This document shows, piece by piece, positions 8,302 to 16,275 of a stretch of 64,000 bases of DNA. Made by a program: the position numbers and the translations under genes. Every line of letters starts with the position of its first letter. Position 1 is the first letter of the stretch. This DNA comes from Actinomycetes bacterium (GTDB taxonomy: Bacteria; Actinomycetota; Acidimicrobiia; Acidimicrobiales; Acidimicrobiaceae), in assembly GCA_021805205.1 (NCBI GenBank), contig JAJZFV010000043.1, forward strand, positions 186,001 through 250,000, read 5' to 3'. Below the pieces are notes generated by a model. It had not been told where the DNA came from, did no database searches, and saw only the letters and a program-made list of their open reading frames with translations.

Positions 8302-9350
8302 TTGGGAATCTTCTGCCCCGATAGTCGCTCACCACTACTCAAATCGCACCCTGAGGCAAGGACAGAACGATCCTCAACTATAGCCTCGCTAGGTACCTCT
8401 ACTTCGCAACCAATAATGGACTCCGAAACTCGCGCGAATTTAGCGATAATAGCCTCGTCCATAATTATCGAGTGCTCAATATGCGCACCACGTTCGACGA
8501 CTACATTCGCTCCAATAACGGAACGATTGACGATCGCATCTGGAGCAACACGCGCACTCGTCGAAATCAATGAGTCGCCAATTACCTGATAGTTTTGGGG
8601 AATCCTTCCAACCAAGTCATCTTGTACAAAAAATTCACTGACCATGCGAAAACGAAAGTCTTGAGAGACCCTAAAGAAGTTTTCGATAGTTCCGGCGTCT
8701 ACCCAATACCCATCAAAATGTTCAGCGAAGAGCTCCCCAGCCTCCACTAGTGTCGGGAAAACTATGCGTTCGATGGAGACCTTTTGGCCTACGGTCACCG
8801 AATCGAGAGCTTCCGGCTCCAGTACATAGATTCCAGCATTGATGTAGTTAGTTGGAGCCTCTTCTCGCTTGGGCTTTTCTATAAACGCCAATACCCGCCC
8901 CTCTTCATCGGTCGGCACCACGCCAAATGCAGATGGGTCGTCGACCGACACTAGAGCAATGGTTGCCTTTCCTCTATTTCGCGAGTGTGAGTCGAGGAGT
9001 TGCCGGATATCAAAATCGCAAATAACATCGCCATTTACAACTAGAAAAGTCGAATCAATCCCACCCTCCGCAGCGGCAAACTTAATCGCACCCGCCGTAT
9101 CCAAGGGTTCATTTTCAACTGCGTAACTTACCGGAACTCCAGCAACTTTGCCATTAGGGAAAGCAGCAAGAAAAACATCTGGCCGATAGCCAAGGGACAA
9201 AACAACCTCTGTTACACCAAAGCTCTTCAATCTACGCACTACTCGTTCAAGCATCGTATCACCGGCCACAGAGAGCATCTGCTTTGGAATTTGGTGAGTC
9301 AAGGGCCTCAAGCGTGTGCCAAAGCCTCCTACAAGTACAACTGCCTTCAT
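8298..9350 (-). CDS. Mannose-1-phosphate guanylyltransferase-like nucleotidyltransferase
   Basis: A 350-residue sugar-nucleotide pyrophosphorylase. The N-terminal domain starts VVLVGGFGTRLRPLT with KQM for the activator-like loop, then VVNGDVICDFD for metal binding, FGVVPTDEEGRVLAFIEKP and INAGIYVLEPEAL. The C-terminal third (about residues 250-340) is a left-handed beta-helix of hexapeptide repeats. Overall pattern matches actinobacterial ManB/Rv3264c-type GDP-mannose pyrophosphorylases, which would provide GDP-mannose for the rmd pathway; a UTP- or dTTP-specific enzyme cannot be excluded. I set the start at ATG 9350 because AGGAGG lies eight bases upstream; a longer frame reaches 9380. Confidence 0.82.
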   Translation of the reverse strand: MKAVVLVGGFGTRLRPLTHQIPKQMLSVAGDTMLERVVRRLKSFGVTEVVLSLGYRPDVFLAAFPNGKVAGVPVSYAVENEPLDTAGAIKFAAAEGGIDSTFLVVNGDVICDFDIRQLLDSHSRNRGKATIALVSVDDPSAFGVVPTDEEGRVLAFIEKPKREEAPTNYINAGIYVLEPEALDSVTVGQKVSIERIVFPTLVEAGELFAEHFDGYWVDAGTIENFFRVSQDFRFRMVSEFFVQDDLVGRIPQNYQVIGDSLISTSARVAPDAIVNRSVIGANVVVERGAHIEHSIIMDEAIIAKFARVSESIIGCEVEVPSEAIVEDRSVLASGCDLSSGERLSGQKIPN

Positions 9351-9450
9351 AAGGGCACCTCCTTGCGAATCATGTGGCAAAACGCCAAGAGCCCACCTTT
9401 TCGATCCTTACATCCTACATCAAAGGTCCGAATTATCCAATACCGAATGT

Positions 9451-10170
9451 TTAACCCGCCGCGGCCGTAGTGGCGGGAGCTGCGGTTGAAGCCGTTCCCG
9501 CGAGTGTGGTAGATGTCGCCAGTGCCTGAGAAGTCGGCAAGTTGACAAGCGCAGTCCTAGACGATGGTTGCGGCAGATTTACCCCGGCAGGTACGAGTCC
9601 CACTGTTATCAACTGTTGATCCGAAAACCTAATCGCTCCGGGATTTCCAGTAACTACAGTTCCCTTTGCAACTAACGAGGACCAGGTTTCGACCTTGATG
9701 GTTGCCGGCTTGCCATTACAGGTAAGGCCGTTTGTAAGGGCAGCGTGACCCGGATAGGTAACCTTCGATCCCGATATATAGAGTCCAGGGTAGTCGAGAG
9801 CGAAATTGCCTAGGTTGGCATTTGAACCTTCGAAGAGTTTGGTCTTTGGTGATACCACTATCAGTCCATCACCGGTGGTATAGAACGACAGCTTCGATGT
9901 ATTGGTTTGTGCTTTTAGATTTGGAAGAAAGCTATTGCAGTCATAGACGCCAAATGCAACGTGCCAAGTTTGGCCCACCGTTGGGGCAGATGCTGCGCTT
10001 CCCGTCGGATTTAACCTTTCATACCGAGAGTATCCGATAGCAAATGCGCCGAATATAACGACCAGAGCAACCGCGGTGTAAAAAAATACAGGAGCTTCAC
10101 CTCTCCGTGTCCTAGAACCACCTGTAGCAGCTGCTCTTGCAACCCTTTTTCCTATTGACTGTTTAGCCAT
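9451..10170 (-). CDS. Membrane-anchored extracytoplasmic protein, unknown function
   Basis: The 239-residue product has a basic N-terminus (about 25 residues), one hydrophobic segment at about residues 28-47 (FFYTAVALVVIFGAFAIGY), then a soluble domain predicted outside the membrane by the positive-inside rule. The domain includes two Cys residues (in YDCNSF and GLTCNG) that may form a disulfide. The last 35 residues are a low-complexity Ala/Thr/Ser tail, typical of surface-exposed actinobacterial proteins. No enzyme motif is visible. It sits alone between the nucleotidyltransferase and the rhamnose genes on the same strand, so a cell-envelope role is plausible only from context. ATG 10170 is preceded by GGAGA. 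Confidence 0.7.
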   Translation of the reverse strand: MAKQSIGKRVARAAATGGSRTRRGEAPVFFYTAVALVVIFGAFAIGYSRYERLNPTGSAASAPTVGQTWHVAFGVYDCNSFLPNLKAQTNTSKLSFYTTGDGLIVVSPKTKLFEGSNANLGNFALDYPGLYISGSKVTYPGHAALTNGLTCNGKPATIKVETWSSLVAKGTVVTGNPGAIRFSDQQLITVGLVPAGVNLPQPSSRTALVNLPTSQALATSTTLAGTASTAAPATTAAAG

Positions 10171-10281
10171 TATCTCCGGAACCCACTCAACATAATTTAA
10201 CCTCTATTACTTTAGACGCAAAACGTCAAAGTATTGACCTTGCAATTGCACCTAGGCAAAGCTTGAGAAAAGTGCCAGCGC

Positions 10282-11172
10282 CTACTTCGATAGTTTTTGC
10301 ATCAAAATACTGGCCATTCGAATTGAAAATCGCACCGTAACACCCAGGAGCACCACTGGAAGTAAAAGTCGCCTCGCGCCTTTGAGATCACTGATCGCAT
10401 AGATCGCAAGTGATCGGTGATGGGCGTAAGCTGAAAAATATGGCCTCTGACGAGAAGAGTACCCCTGATAGTGAGTTGCAACTGCCTCTTCGCAATAGCC
10501 AAGCTCAAAGCCTTTATCTAGGATACGGCGACAGAGATCCACGTCTTCCATATACATGAAGTATCGATGATCAAATCCCCCAACTCCTCTGTATAGTTCA
10601 AGGGGCATTAAAATCGAAGCACCCGAGATCCATCGGTCTTTGAAGTTAACTTTTGCGAAGTCAACCCGATACCTTTTAGTAAAAGGGTTAGTAGGCCAGA
10701 TCTCGCCAAGAAGTGAGTGCATTGCTGCATTCACAAGGGAGGGAAATGGCCTAACAGATGGATAACGCGAATTATCAGGATTGATAATGTATGGTCCCAC
10801 GCCGCCCAGGTCCCATCTAACCTGAGCTTCAACCAGCCTATCTATGGCACCAGCTTCATATACAATATCGGGATTCGAGATCAAAATATATCTACTGCTT
10901 AGCCTGCGAGCTCCTAGATTACACGCACGACCGTACCCCAAATTAGCATTAGCTTCAACAATCTCAATACGAGCATCTATTTTGTTCGCCGCTACAAAAC
11001 CCTTTAAGGTCTCAACCGAGCCGTCGGTACTGTTGTTATCAACGACGACGACCTCGGAAACCGAAGTACTCAAAAGTAGCGATCTAAGGCAGCGTTCGAC
11101 CACACCGTCGCCGTTAAAGTTTACGACGACGACACCTACTGAATCCATTGAGGCAGCTTCAAAGTGATTCAA
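10282..11172 (-). CDS. GT2-family glycosyltransferase, WbbL-like (probable rhamnosyltransferase)
   Basis: A 296-residue GT-A fold enzyme. VVVVNFNGDGVVERCLRSLL and VDNNSTDGS are the nucleotide-binding start, ISNPDI is the DxD-type region, and GASILMPLELYRGVGGFDHRYFMYMEDVDL is the acceptor/catalytic segment characteristic of WbbL and related rhamnosyltransferases (quoted here as GVGGFDHRYF and MEDVDL). A short hydrophobic C-terminal stretch suggests membrane association. It is the last gene of the rmlA-rmlB-rmlD unit and overlaps rmlD by four bases through a TTG start (ATG 11148 is an alternative). Transfer of L-rhamnose from dTDP-L-rhamnose to a lipid-linked acceptor is the best inference. Confidence 0.82.
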   Translation of the reverse strand: MNHFEAASMDSVGVVVVNFNGDGVVERCLRSLLLSTSVSEVVVVDNNSTDGSVETLKGFVAANKIDARIEIVEANANLGYGRACNLGARRLSSRYILISNPDIVYEAGAIDRLVEAQVRWDLGGVGPYIINPDNSRYPSVRPFPSLVNAAMHSLLGEIWPTNPFTKRYRVDFAKVNFKDRWISGASILMPLELYRGVGGFDHRYFMYMEDVDLCRRILDKGFELGYCEEAVATHYQGYSSRQRPYFSAYAHHRSLAIYAISDLKGARRLLLPVVLLGVTVRFSIRMASILMQKLSK

Positions 11173-12026
11173 CCTTCGAGAAGTGTCCTCACTAGAGCTG
11201 CGACCGAATCACGGTAGTTAGGAAGCGGTTTCGACTTGGTAAGTCTGATTGCCATATTATCTAATACCGAGTATTTGGGGCGCGGAGCCTTTCTCGATGA
11301 GTCGAGCTGATCTGACGAAATCTCAACCACTCGATTTGGGTCGGCTCCAACTTCTTGAAAGACGAATCTACAAAGCTCAAACCAAGATAGTGATCCCTCG
11401 TTGCAGGCATGGAAGAGGCCACTTTGATCTCTTGTTATTAAATCGACGATGGTTCTAATCAAATCTGAAACAACCGTTGGCGATCCGATTTGATCTCCGA
11501 CGAACTTCACTTCCCCCTCACCTCGTGCAAGACGAATCATGGTTTTCAATATATTTGAACCGTATTTGCCCATTACCCAAGAGGTGCGAATAATTAAATC
11601 CGTGGGTCTCACTTCCAGTTCCCCGGCTAACTTACTTTTTCCGTACACGCTCTTTGGATTTGGGGTATCCCACTCCCTGTAAGGCGTACTGCTTTCACCA
11701 TCAAAGACATAGTCGGTCGAGATGTAACATACTTTGGCCCCAACGGCATCTGCTGCTTGGACTAGATTCCGAGTGCCAATTGCATTTACAGAAAAGGCTA
11801 GATCGACCTGGTCTTCGCAGAGATCTACAGCAGTTAGTGCAGCGAGATGAACGATCCATTGAGGTTCAAACTCTGCCACAGTAGCCCGAACCTGATCCCT
11901 GTTTGAGATGTCTAAATTATGCAAATCGGTAATTAGTAACTCAACCCCAAGTTCTGGATTCTGCTCAACGTATTCCGTAAACTCAGATCCGACTTGACCC
12001 TTACCGCCAGTTAATAGGATCTTCAT
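11169..12026 (-). CDS. rmlD: dTDP-4-dehydrorhamnose reductase RmlD
   Basis: A 285-residue SDR that performs the last step of dTDP-L-rhamnose synthesis with NAD(P)H. It shows LLTGGKGQVGSEF at the dinucleotide site, VHLAALTAVDLCE, STDYVFDGES, and the catalytic VYGKSKLAGE (Tyr-xxx-Lys), then RTSWVMGKYGSNIL, all typical RmlD signatures. I place the start at ATG 12026, which overlaps the rmlB stop as ATGA and begins MKILLTGGKGQ; a longer frame back to 12101 would add 25 residues overlapping rmlB and lacks family support. The epimerase RmlC that normally precedes this step is not in the window. Confidence 0.92.
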   Translation of the reverse strand: MKILLTGGKGQVGSEFTEYVEQNPELGVELLITDLHNLDISNRDQVRATVAEFEPQWIVHLAALTAVDLCEDQVDLAFSVNAIGTRNLVQAADAVGAKVCYISTDYVFDGESSTPYREWDTPNPKSVYGKSKLAGELEVRPTDLIIRTSWVMGKYGSNILKTMIRLARGEGEVKFVGDQIGSPTVVSDLIRTIVDLITRDQSGLFHACNEGSLSWFELCRFVFQEVGADPNRVVEISSDQLDSSRKAPRPKYSVLDNMAIRLTKSKPLPNYRDSVAALVRTLLEG

Positions 12027-13045
12027 TTCGTACCAGAGTCTTTTATCCAGGATGTAGAGCCCTCGACCACGGGTGCTCGTTCTTTGAGTGGCTCCCACCA
12101 CTGCCGATTCTCCACATACCAGTCGATGGTATCAGCAATTCCGTTCTCAAAAGATATCTCTGGTTCCCAACCAAGTTCACTCTTTATCTTCGATGCGTCA
12201 AGAAGATACCTGCGATCATGGCTCGGACGATCCGGAACTATCTCCTTGATAGAGTCGTCTAGGCCAAGGCGGGCTATTACCAAGTCTGCGATATCCATAA
12301 TGCTCTTTTCAACCGAGGTACCTACGTGGTAGGTTTCGCCGCTTCTACCTCGCTTCAGGACTAAGTCAATCGCCCTAGCATGATCGAGGGCGTGGATCCA
12401 TTCACGTCGGTTTTGAGTTGATGCATAGAGAGGTAATTTCTTGCCGTCTAATGCGTTGGTCACAAACAGTGGAATTACCTTTTCAGGAAATTGATAACGC
12501 CCGTAATTATTTGCGCAATTTGTAATCGATATAGGGACGCCGTAGGTGAGATGGTACGAGCGAACTACGTGATCTCCTCCAGCCTTTGAGGCATTGTAAG
12601 GGGTCCTCGGAAGATATGGCGAGTTTTCTGTAAAGCCGTTGGGATCATCCAAGTCCATGTCGCCGTAGACTTCGCAGGTTGAAACGTGATGAAACCTCTC
12701 GATGTTCGATTGACGCATCGCTTCCATCAAACCTTGAGTGCCCATAACATTGGTCTGAAAGAAGCGACCGGGATCGAGAATAGCTAAAGAGTTATGGGAC
12801 TCTGCCGCGAAGTTGACCACGTAGTTGATGTGATGATCATTTAGAAGCTTGGCAACCTTTTCGGTATCTCCGATATCTCCTTGCACGAACTCCATGTTGC
12901 CCTTGACATCGTCAAGCGTTTCACGATTTCCGGCATAAGTGAGAAGATCATAGGCTACGACATTGTCGTTGGGGTACTTTTCGACCCAATATCGTACAAA
13001 ATTCGATCCAATAAAACCAGCAGCGCCCGTTACAAAAATATTCAA
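12023..13045 (-). CDS. rmlB: dTDP-glucose 4,6-dehydratase RmlB-like, variant active site
   Basis: A 340-residue SDR expected to convert dTDP-D-glucose to the 4-keto-6-deoxy sugar. NAD-binding TGAAGFIGSNF is at residues 6-16, the Tyr150-xxx-Lys154 pair is in YNASK, and NNYGRYQFPEKVIPLF and LYASTQNRREWIH are typical of the family. The usual catalytic Thr-Asp-Glu reads Thr123-Cys124-Glu125 (STCEVYGD), so the Asp acid is replaced by Cys; AESHNSLAI also departs from the common AESHVDRSI. I believe a subfamily with these features occurs in related actinobacteria, but cannot check. The TTG start at 13045 has GGGG five bases upstream. Location between rmlA and rmlD supports the role. Confidence 0.88.
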   Translation of the reverse strand: MNIFVTGAAGFIGSNFVRYWVEKYPNDNVVAYDLLTYAGNRETLDDVKGNMEFVQGDIGDTEKVAKLLNDHHINYVVNFAAESHNSLAILDPGRFFQTNVMGTQGLMEAMRQSNIERFHHVSTCEVYGDMDLDDPNGFTENSPYLPRTPYNASKAGGDHVVRSYHLTYGVPISITNCANNYGRYQFPEKVIPLFVTNALDGKKLPLYASTQNRREWIHALDHARAIDLVLKRGRSGETYHVGTSVEKSIMDIADLVIARLGLDDSIKEIVPDRPSHDRRYLLDASKIKSELGWEPEISFENGIADTIDWYVENRQWWEPLKERAPVVEGSTSWIKDSGTK

Positions 13046-13076
13046 ATTAACCCCACAAATTCCCTATTCAAAAGGT

Positions 13077-14177
13077 CTAATAGATCTCCACTGTTGAGTT
13101 ATCACCGACAACAACCCGAGTGGACTTAGGAAGGCTCTGCCTCCGCTTCAACTGCGCATTTTTCCCTACGATCGAACCCTCGACTCGATCAATGCCCTCG
13201 ATAAGAGAGCCTTCGAGAAGTATTGAATTTGAAACCTCAGTTGAAATGACCGAACAATTTGCCCCGACTGCAGTAAAAGGACCGATATAGGAATCAATGA
13301 CCTTAGCGTTACTTCCAACAACTAGTGGGCCACGCAATTTGGAGTTTACAACTGCTGCACCCTCCTCTATGACTACCCTTCCCTCAATTATTGATTCGGC
13401 GTCAACGCTTCCTCGAATCGTCGTGACTATGTTCTCTAGCATTAGACGGTTGCCTTCGAGCAAAGCCTCGGGCTGACCAAGGTCCTTCCAATAACCGAGG
13501 GTTTCACGAGAACTCACCTTTTTGCCGTTAGTGATCAAATAGGCGATGGCATCGGTTATCTCTAACTCTCCACGGGCACTAGGTTTTATAGCGTCCACTG
13601 CTTCGTGAATCGTCTTATCAAAGAAGTAAACTCCCACTAGGGCAAGGTCACTAGGTGGGACTTTAGGCTTTTCAACCAAATCGATGACGTGACCGCTCTC
13701 ATCGAGTACCGCGACTCCGAAACGATGCGGATCTGCCACCCGAGCCAGGAGAATTTCGGCAACGGTATCGCTGTCGCGATTCCGGAAAGAATCTGCAAAC
13801 TCAACGATGCCATCTTTAATTAGGTTGTCACCCAAGTACATAACGAAGGGATCGTCACCAAGGAATTCTCGTGCAATTTTGACACAATGTGCCAAACCAA
13901 GGGGCTGGTCCTGCGGGATATACGTAACATTGAGACCAAAGCTCGAACCGTCTCCTATGGCGGCCATAACCTCAGCCCTCGTATCGCCAACGATGATACC
14001 TACGTCCTTTACGCCGGCATCCACCAAGGAGTCAAGGGCATAAAAGAGGATAGGACGGTTAGCAATAGGAACCAATTGCTTCGCCGACGTGTGAGTAATT
14101 GGCCGCAAGCGACTTCCGGTTCCGCCCGCAAGAATAAGACCTTTTAATGTGCTCATAGCGCTATAGATACTAGCCAC
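13077..14177 (-). CDS. rmlA: Glucose-1-phosphate thymidylyltransferase, long (hexapeptide-tailed) type
   Basis: A 366-residue nucleotidyltransferase making dTDP-glucose. It has LILAGGTGSRLRPITHTSAKQ at the nucleotide site, MYLGDNLIKDG for metal binding, and FGVAVLDESGHVIDLVEKP and GVYFFDK. After about residue 245 come left-handed beta-helix repeats ending in an isoleucine-rich tail, so this is the long StrD/archaeal-type enzyme and not the roughly 290-residue enterobacterial RmlA. A GTG start at 14177 is favoured by GGAGGAAG just upstream; ATG 14156 would give MSTLKGLILAGG. The ribosome site lies in the arm of a hairpin (see separate entry). It heads the rmlA-rmlB-rmlD-GT2 run. Confidence 0.88.
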   Translation of the reverse strand: MASIYSAMSTLKGLILAGGTGSRLRPITHTSAKQLVPIANRPILFYALDSLVDAGVKDVGIIVGDTRAEVMAAIGDGSSFGLNVTYIPQDQPLGLAHCVKIAREFLGDDPFVMYLGDNLIKDGIVEFADSFRNRDSDTVAEILLARVADPHRFGVAVLDESGHVIDLVEKPKVPPSDLALVGVYFFDKTIHEAVDAIKPSARGELEITDAIAYLITNGKKVSSRETLGYWKDLGQPEALLEGNRLMLENIVTTIRGSVDAESIIEGRVVIEEGAAVVNSKLRGPLVVGSNAKVIDSYIGPFTAVGANCSVISTEVSNSILLEGSLIEGIDRVEGSIVGKNAQLKRRQSLPKSTRVVVGDNSTVEIY

Positions 14178-14211
14178 CCACTTCCTCCGACGTTGTAGGA
14201 AGTGGCTACCA
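14178..14211 (-). promoter_or_regulatory. Hairpin pairing the rmlA ribosome-binding site
   Basis: The arms 14178-14186 and 14197-14205 are perfectly complementary over nine pairs with a ten-base loop. On the minus-strand transcript the downstream arm contains AGGAAGTGG, part of the GGAGGAAG ribosome site for the GTG start at 14177, and flanking TAGCC/GGCTA can extend the pairing past the start. No U-run follows, which argues against a simple terminator of the upstream acyl-CoA dehydrogenase gene. Translational control of rmlA is an inference. Confidence 0.45.
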
Positions 14212-14233
14212 ATACCTCCTAGTACCCATTTTT

Positions 14234-15376
14234 CTAAAGCCTGAGGCCAAGTTCGCGTGCTATGACCAACCTTTGGATCTCGCTGGTTCCCTCTCCAATC
14301 TCCAAGATCTTTGCATCTCGATAGTGGCGGGCGATGGGAGAGTCTTCGATAAAGCCTGCACCACCAGTTACCTGCAGCGCAAGTCGAGTCGCATCGATTG
14401 CGGCCTCGGAGGAGTATGCCTTGGCGACGGCCGCCTCTTTTTTGAAGGGGCGCTCCATATCTTTTAACCAGGCTGCTCTATAGACCATAGTTCGCGCTAC
14501 TTCGAGCTTTATTGCAATCTCTGAACACATGAAAGAGACCCCCTGGAACCGTGAGATAGGTCCTCCAAATGCGTTGCGATTGTTGGCGTGGTCAACTGCG
14601 ATGTCAAGGCACGCACTTATCAATCCACAGGCAAGCGCTGCGATGGCAACTCTTCCGTCGTCGAGAATTGACAGAAATTGAGCGAAACCTCGTCCAGCTC
14701 GTCCCAAAAGGTTCTCCTTTTCCACAAAGACATCTGAGAGTGACAGGCCATGGGTATCAGACGAATGCCACCCCAATTTTCGATATGGAGGCTCAACTGT
14801 CAATCCCTCAGTTCCGCTTGGGACGAGAAATGCGCTGATGCCATCTTTGCCTCTAGCTGTCACCGTGATGATCGATGTAATTGGGGTTCCCGAGTTTGTA
14901 ATGTAGGCCTTTGATCCATTTATGACGTAACCCATTCTTCGATCGTCAAATACGTAACTAGATCGAGTCGCCCCGGCATCTGACCCTCCATCAGGCTCAG
15001 TTAATCCAAAGGCGCCGAGCGCCTTTCCTGCGCAGAGGTCGGGGAGCCAAGTCATCTTTTGTTGGTCAGATCCAAATTTAAAGATAGGATTTGCTCCCAA
15101 CCCAACCCCTGCCGAGAGGGTGATAGCGATCGATGAATCAACTTTGGCCAGCTCTTCAATTGCGAGGCACAAGGTGGTAAAGTCACCCCCGCCACCTCCA
15201 TATGCCTCCGGGAAAGAGACTCCAAAGGCGCCGAGATCCCCTAGTTTTCTCACGGCATCTACCGGAAAGTAATGATCCTGATCCCATTTAGCGATATTGG
15301 GGGCTATCTCTTGCTTTGCAAAGTCAGCGATAACTTGGCGAAACGACTCTTGCTCATCTGTAAAGTCAAAGTTCAT
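14234..15376 (-). CDS. Acyl-CoA dehydrogenase
   Basis: A 380-residue FAD enzyme of the usual family length, catalysing alpha,beta-dehydrogenation of an acyl-CoA. It shows the signature AFGLTEPDGGSDAGATRS (FAD/substrate site), KAYITNSG, and the C-terminal VTGGAGFIEDSPIARHYRDAK with IGEGTSEIQRLVIAREL, where the Glu of the GEGTSEIQ region context is where short-chain enzymes bind FAD. QVTGGAGF and YRDAKI resemble butyryl/isovaleryl-type dehydrogenases. It is the first gene upstream of rmlA on the minus strand but is functionally closer to birA and the acyl-CoA carboxylase on its other side. ATG 15376. Confidence 0.92.
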   Translation of the reverse strand: MNFDFTDEQESFRQVIADFAKQEIAPNIAKWDQDHYFPVDAVRKLGDLGAFGVSFPEAYGGGGGDFTTLCLAIEELAKVDSSIAITLSAGVGLGANPIFKFGSDQQKMTWLPDLCAGKALGAFGLTEPDGGSDAGATRSSYVFDDRRMGYVINGSKAYITNSGTPITSIITVTARGKDGISAFLVPSGTEGLTVEPPYRKLGWHSSDTHGLSLSDVFVEKENLLGRAGRGFAQFLSILDDGRVAIAALACGLISACLDIAVDHANNRNAFGGPISRFQGVSFMCSEIAIKLEVARTMVYRAAWLKDMERPFKKEAAVAKAYSSEAAIDATRLALQVTGGAGFIEDSPIARHYRDAKILEIGEGTSEIQRLVIARELGLRL

Positions 15377-15442
15377 GGGTGCGCCTTCAATCTACGAAAC
15401 AAATGGTTACCAACTACCTTTAAGGTAGCTGAAATTACCTCC

Positions 15443-16222
15443 CTATTGCATGGTATGGAGGTGATGAACGTCTGCAGAGTCAACCATTCGGATGCACGAT
15501 TCAACCTCCACCATCAACTCCCCTCGTTCGGTTATATCTAGGCAATTTCCAGTTAGAGTCTCTCCATCAACAAAGTCAACTCGCACAAATTTGCCGATAG
15601 TTGCTGAATGGCGACGATAAAACGAGACCAATTCAGTTCTATTCTTCGAGACCTGCAAGAGCTGATACTTTTCTCTAAATCTTTCAACGACAGCCTTAGC
15701 AAAGTTCAATCGTTGGGTCGAATCGAAAGTGCGACTAGTTTCAACCGCTACCGAAGTCGCTGGTCGCTGCAGTTCTGCGAGTTGTTCACTACTTTGATTA
15801 AGATTTACCCCTACGCCAATTACGAGAATATTTTCTTCACCCGTTTCTACCTCAGCGAGCACGCCGGCTAACTTCTTCTCTCCAACTAAAAGGTCGTTGG
15901 GCCACTTAAGTTTGGCCTCTATCCCATGGTCCTGTAGGGTTTCAACGATTGAGATTCCAAGGGTCATCGAAATGAAGAAGTAAGCATCAATTGCAACCTT
16001 TGGTCTGAGCAGAATTGACATCAGCAACGACGTGCCTGGCTCATCGCTCCAAGTACGGCCGAGTCGCCCCTTCCCACTCGATTGATGGTCGGTTACTAGA
16101 ACACTTCCCTCTAATCCGCCTTCTTTTGCATATGCCAAAAGTTCACTATTGGTTGAGGTGGATATCTCACTATAGAAAATCTTCCACCCATCATTCAATT
16201 CAAGTTGTCGCAAATAATCCAT
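15443..16222 (-). CDS. birA: Biotin--[acetyl-CoA-carboxylase] ligase, monofunctional
   Basis: A 259-residue biotin protein ligase without the N-terminal DNA-binding domain of bifunctional BirA, so it should only biotinylate and not repress. Visible motifs are STSTNSELL, TDHQSSGKGRLGRTWSDEPG (biotinyl-AMP loop, GKGRLGR), LKWPNDLLVGEKKLAGVLAE (catalytic KWPND) and VIGVGVNLNQ. It diverges from the carboxylase alpha subunit gene across 53 bases; that protein carries the biotinyl domain and is the likely substrate. ATG 16222. Confidence 0.92.
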   Translation of the reverse strand: MDYLRQLELNDGWKIFYSEISTSTNSELLAYAKEGGLEGSVLVTDHQSSGKGRLGRTWSDEPGTSLLMSILLRPKVAIDAYFFISMTLGISIVETLQDHGIEAKLKWPNDLLVGEKKLAGVLAEVETGEENILVIGVGVNLNQSSEQLAELQRPATSVAVETSRTFDSTQRLNFAKAVVERFREKYQLLQVSKNRTELVSFYRRHSATIGKFVRVDFVDGETLTGNCLDITERGELMVEVESCIRMVDSADVHHLHTMQ

Positions 16223-16275
16223 ACATGCGAAACTAGACCTAAAATAAGGTGATCTATTGATAGAAAGGACGTCGG

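Noticed and set aside
12027-12101. N-terminal extension of rmlD
   Set aside because: The 25 extra residues lie inside rmlB and do not resemble the family; ATG 12026 overlaps the rmlB stop as ATGA.
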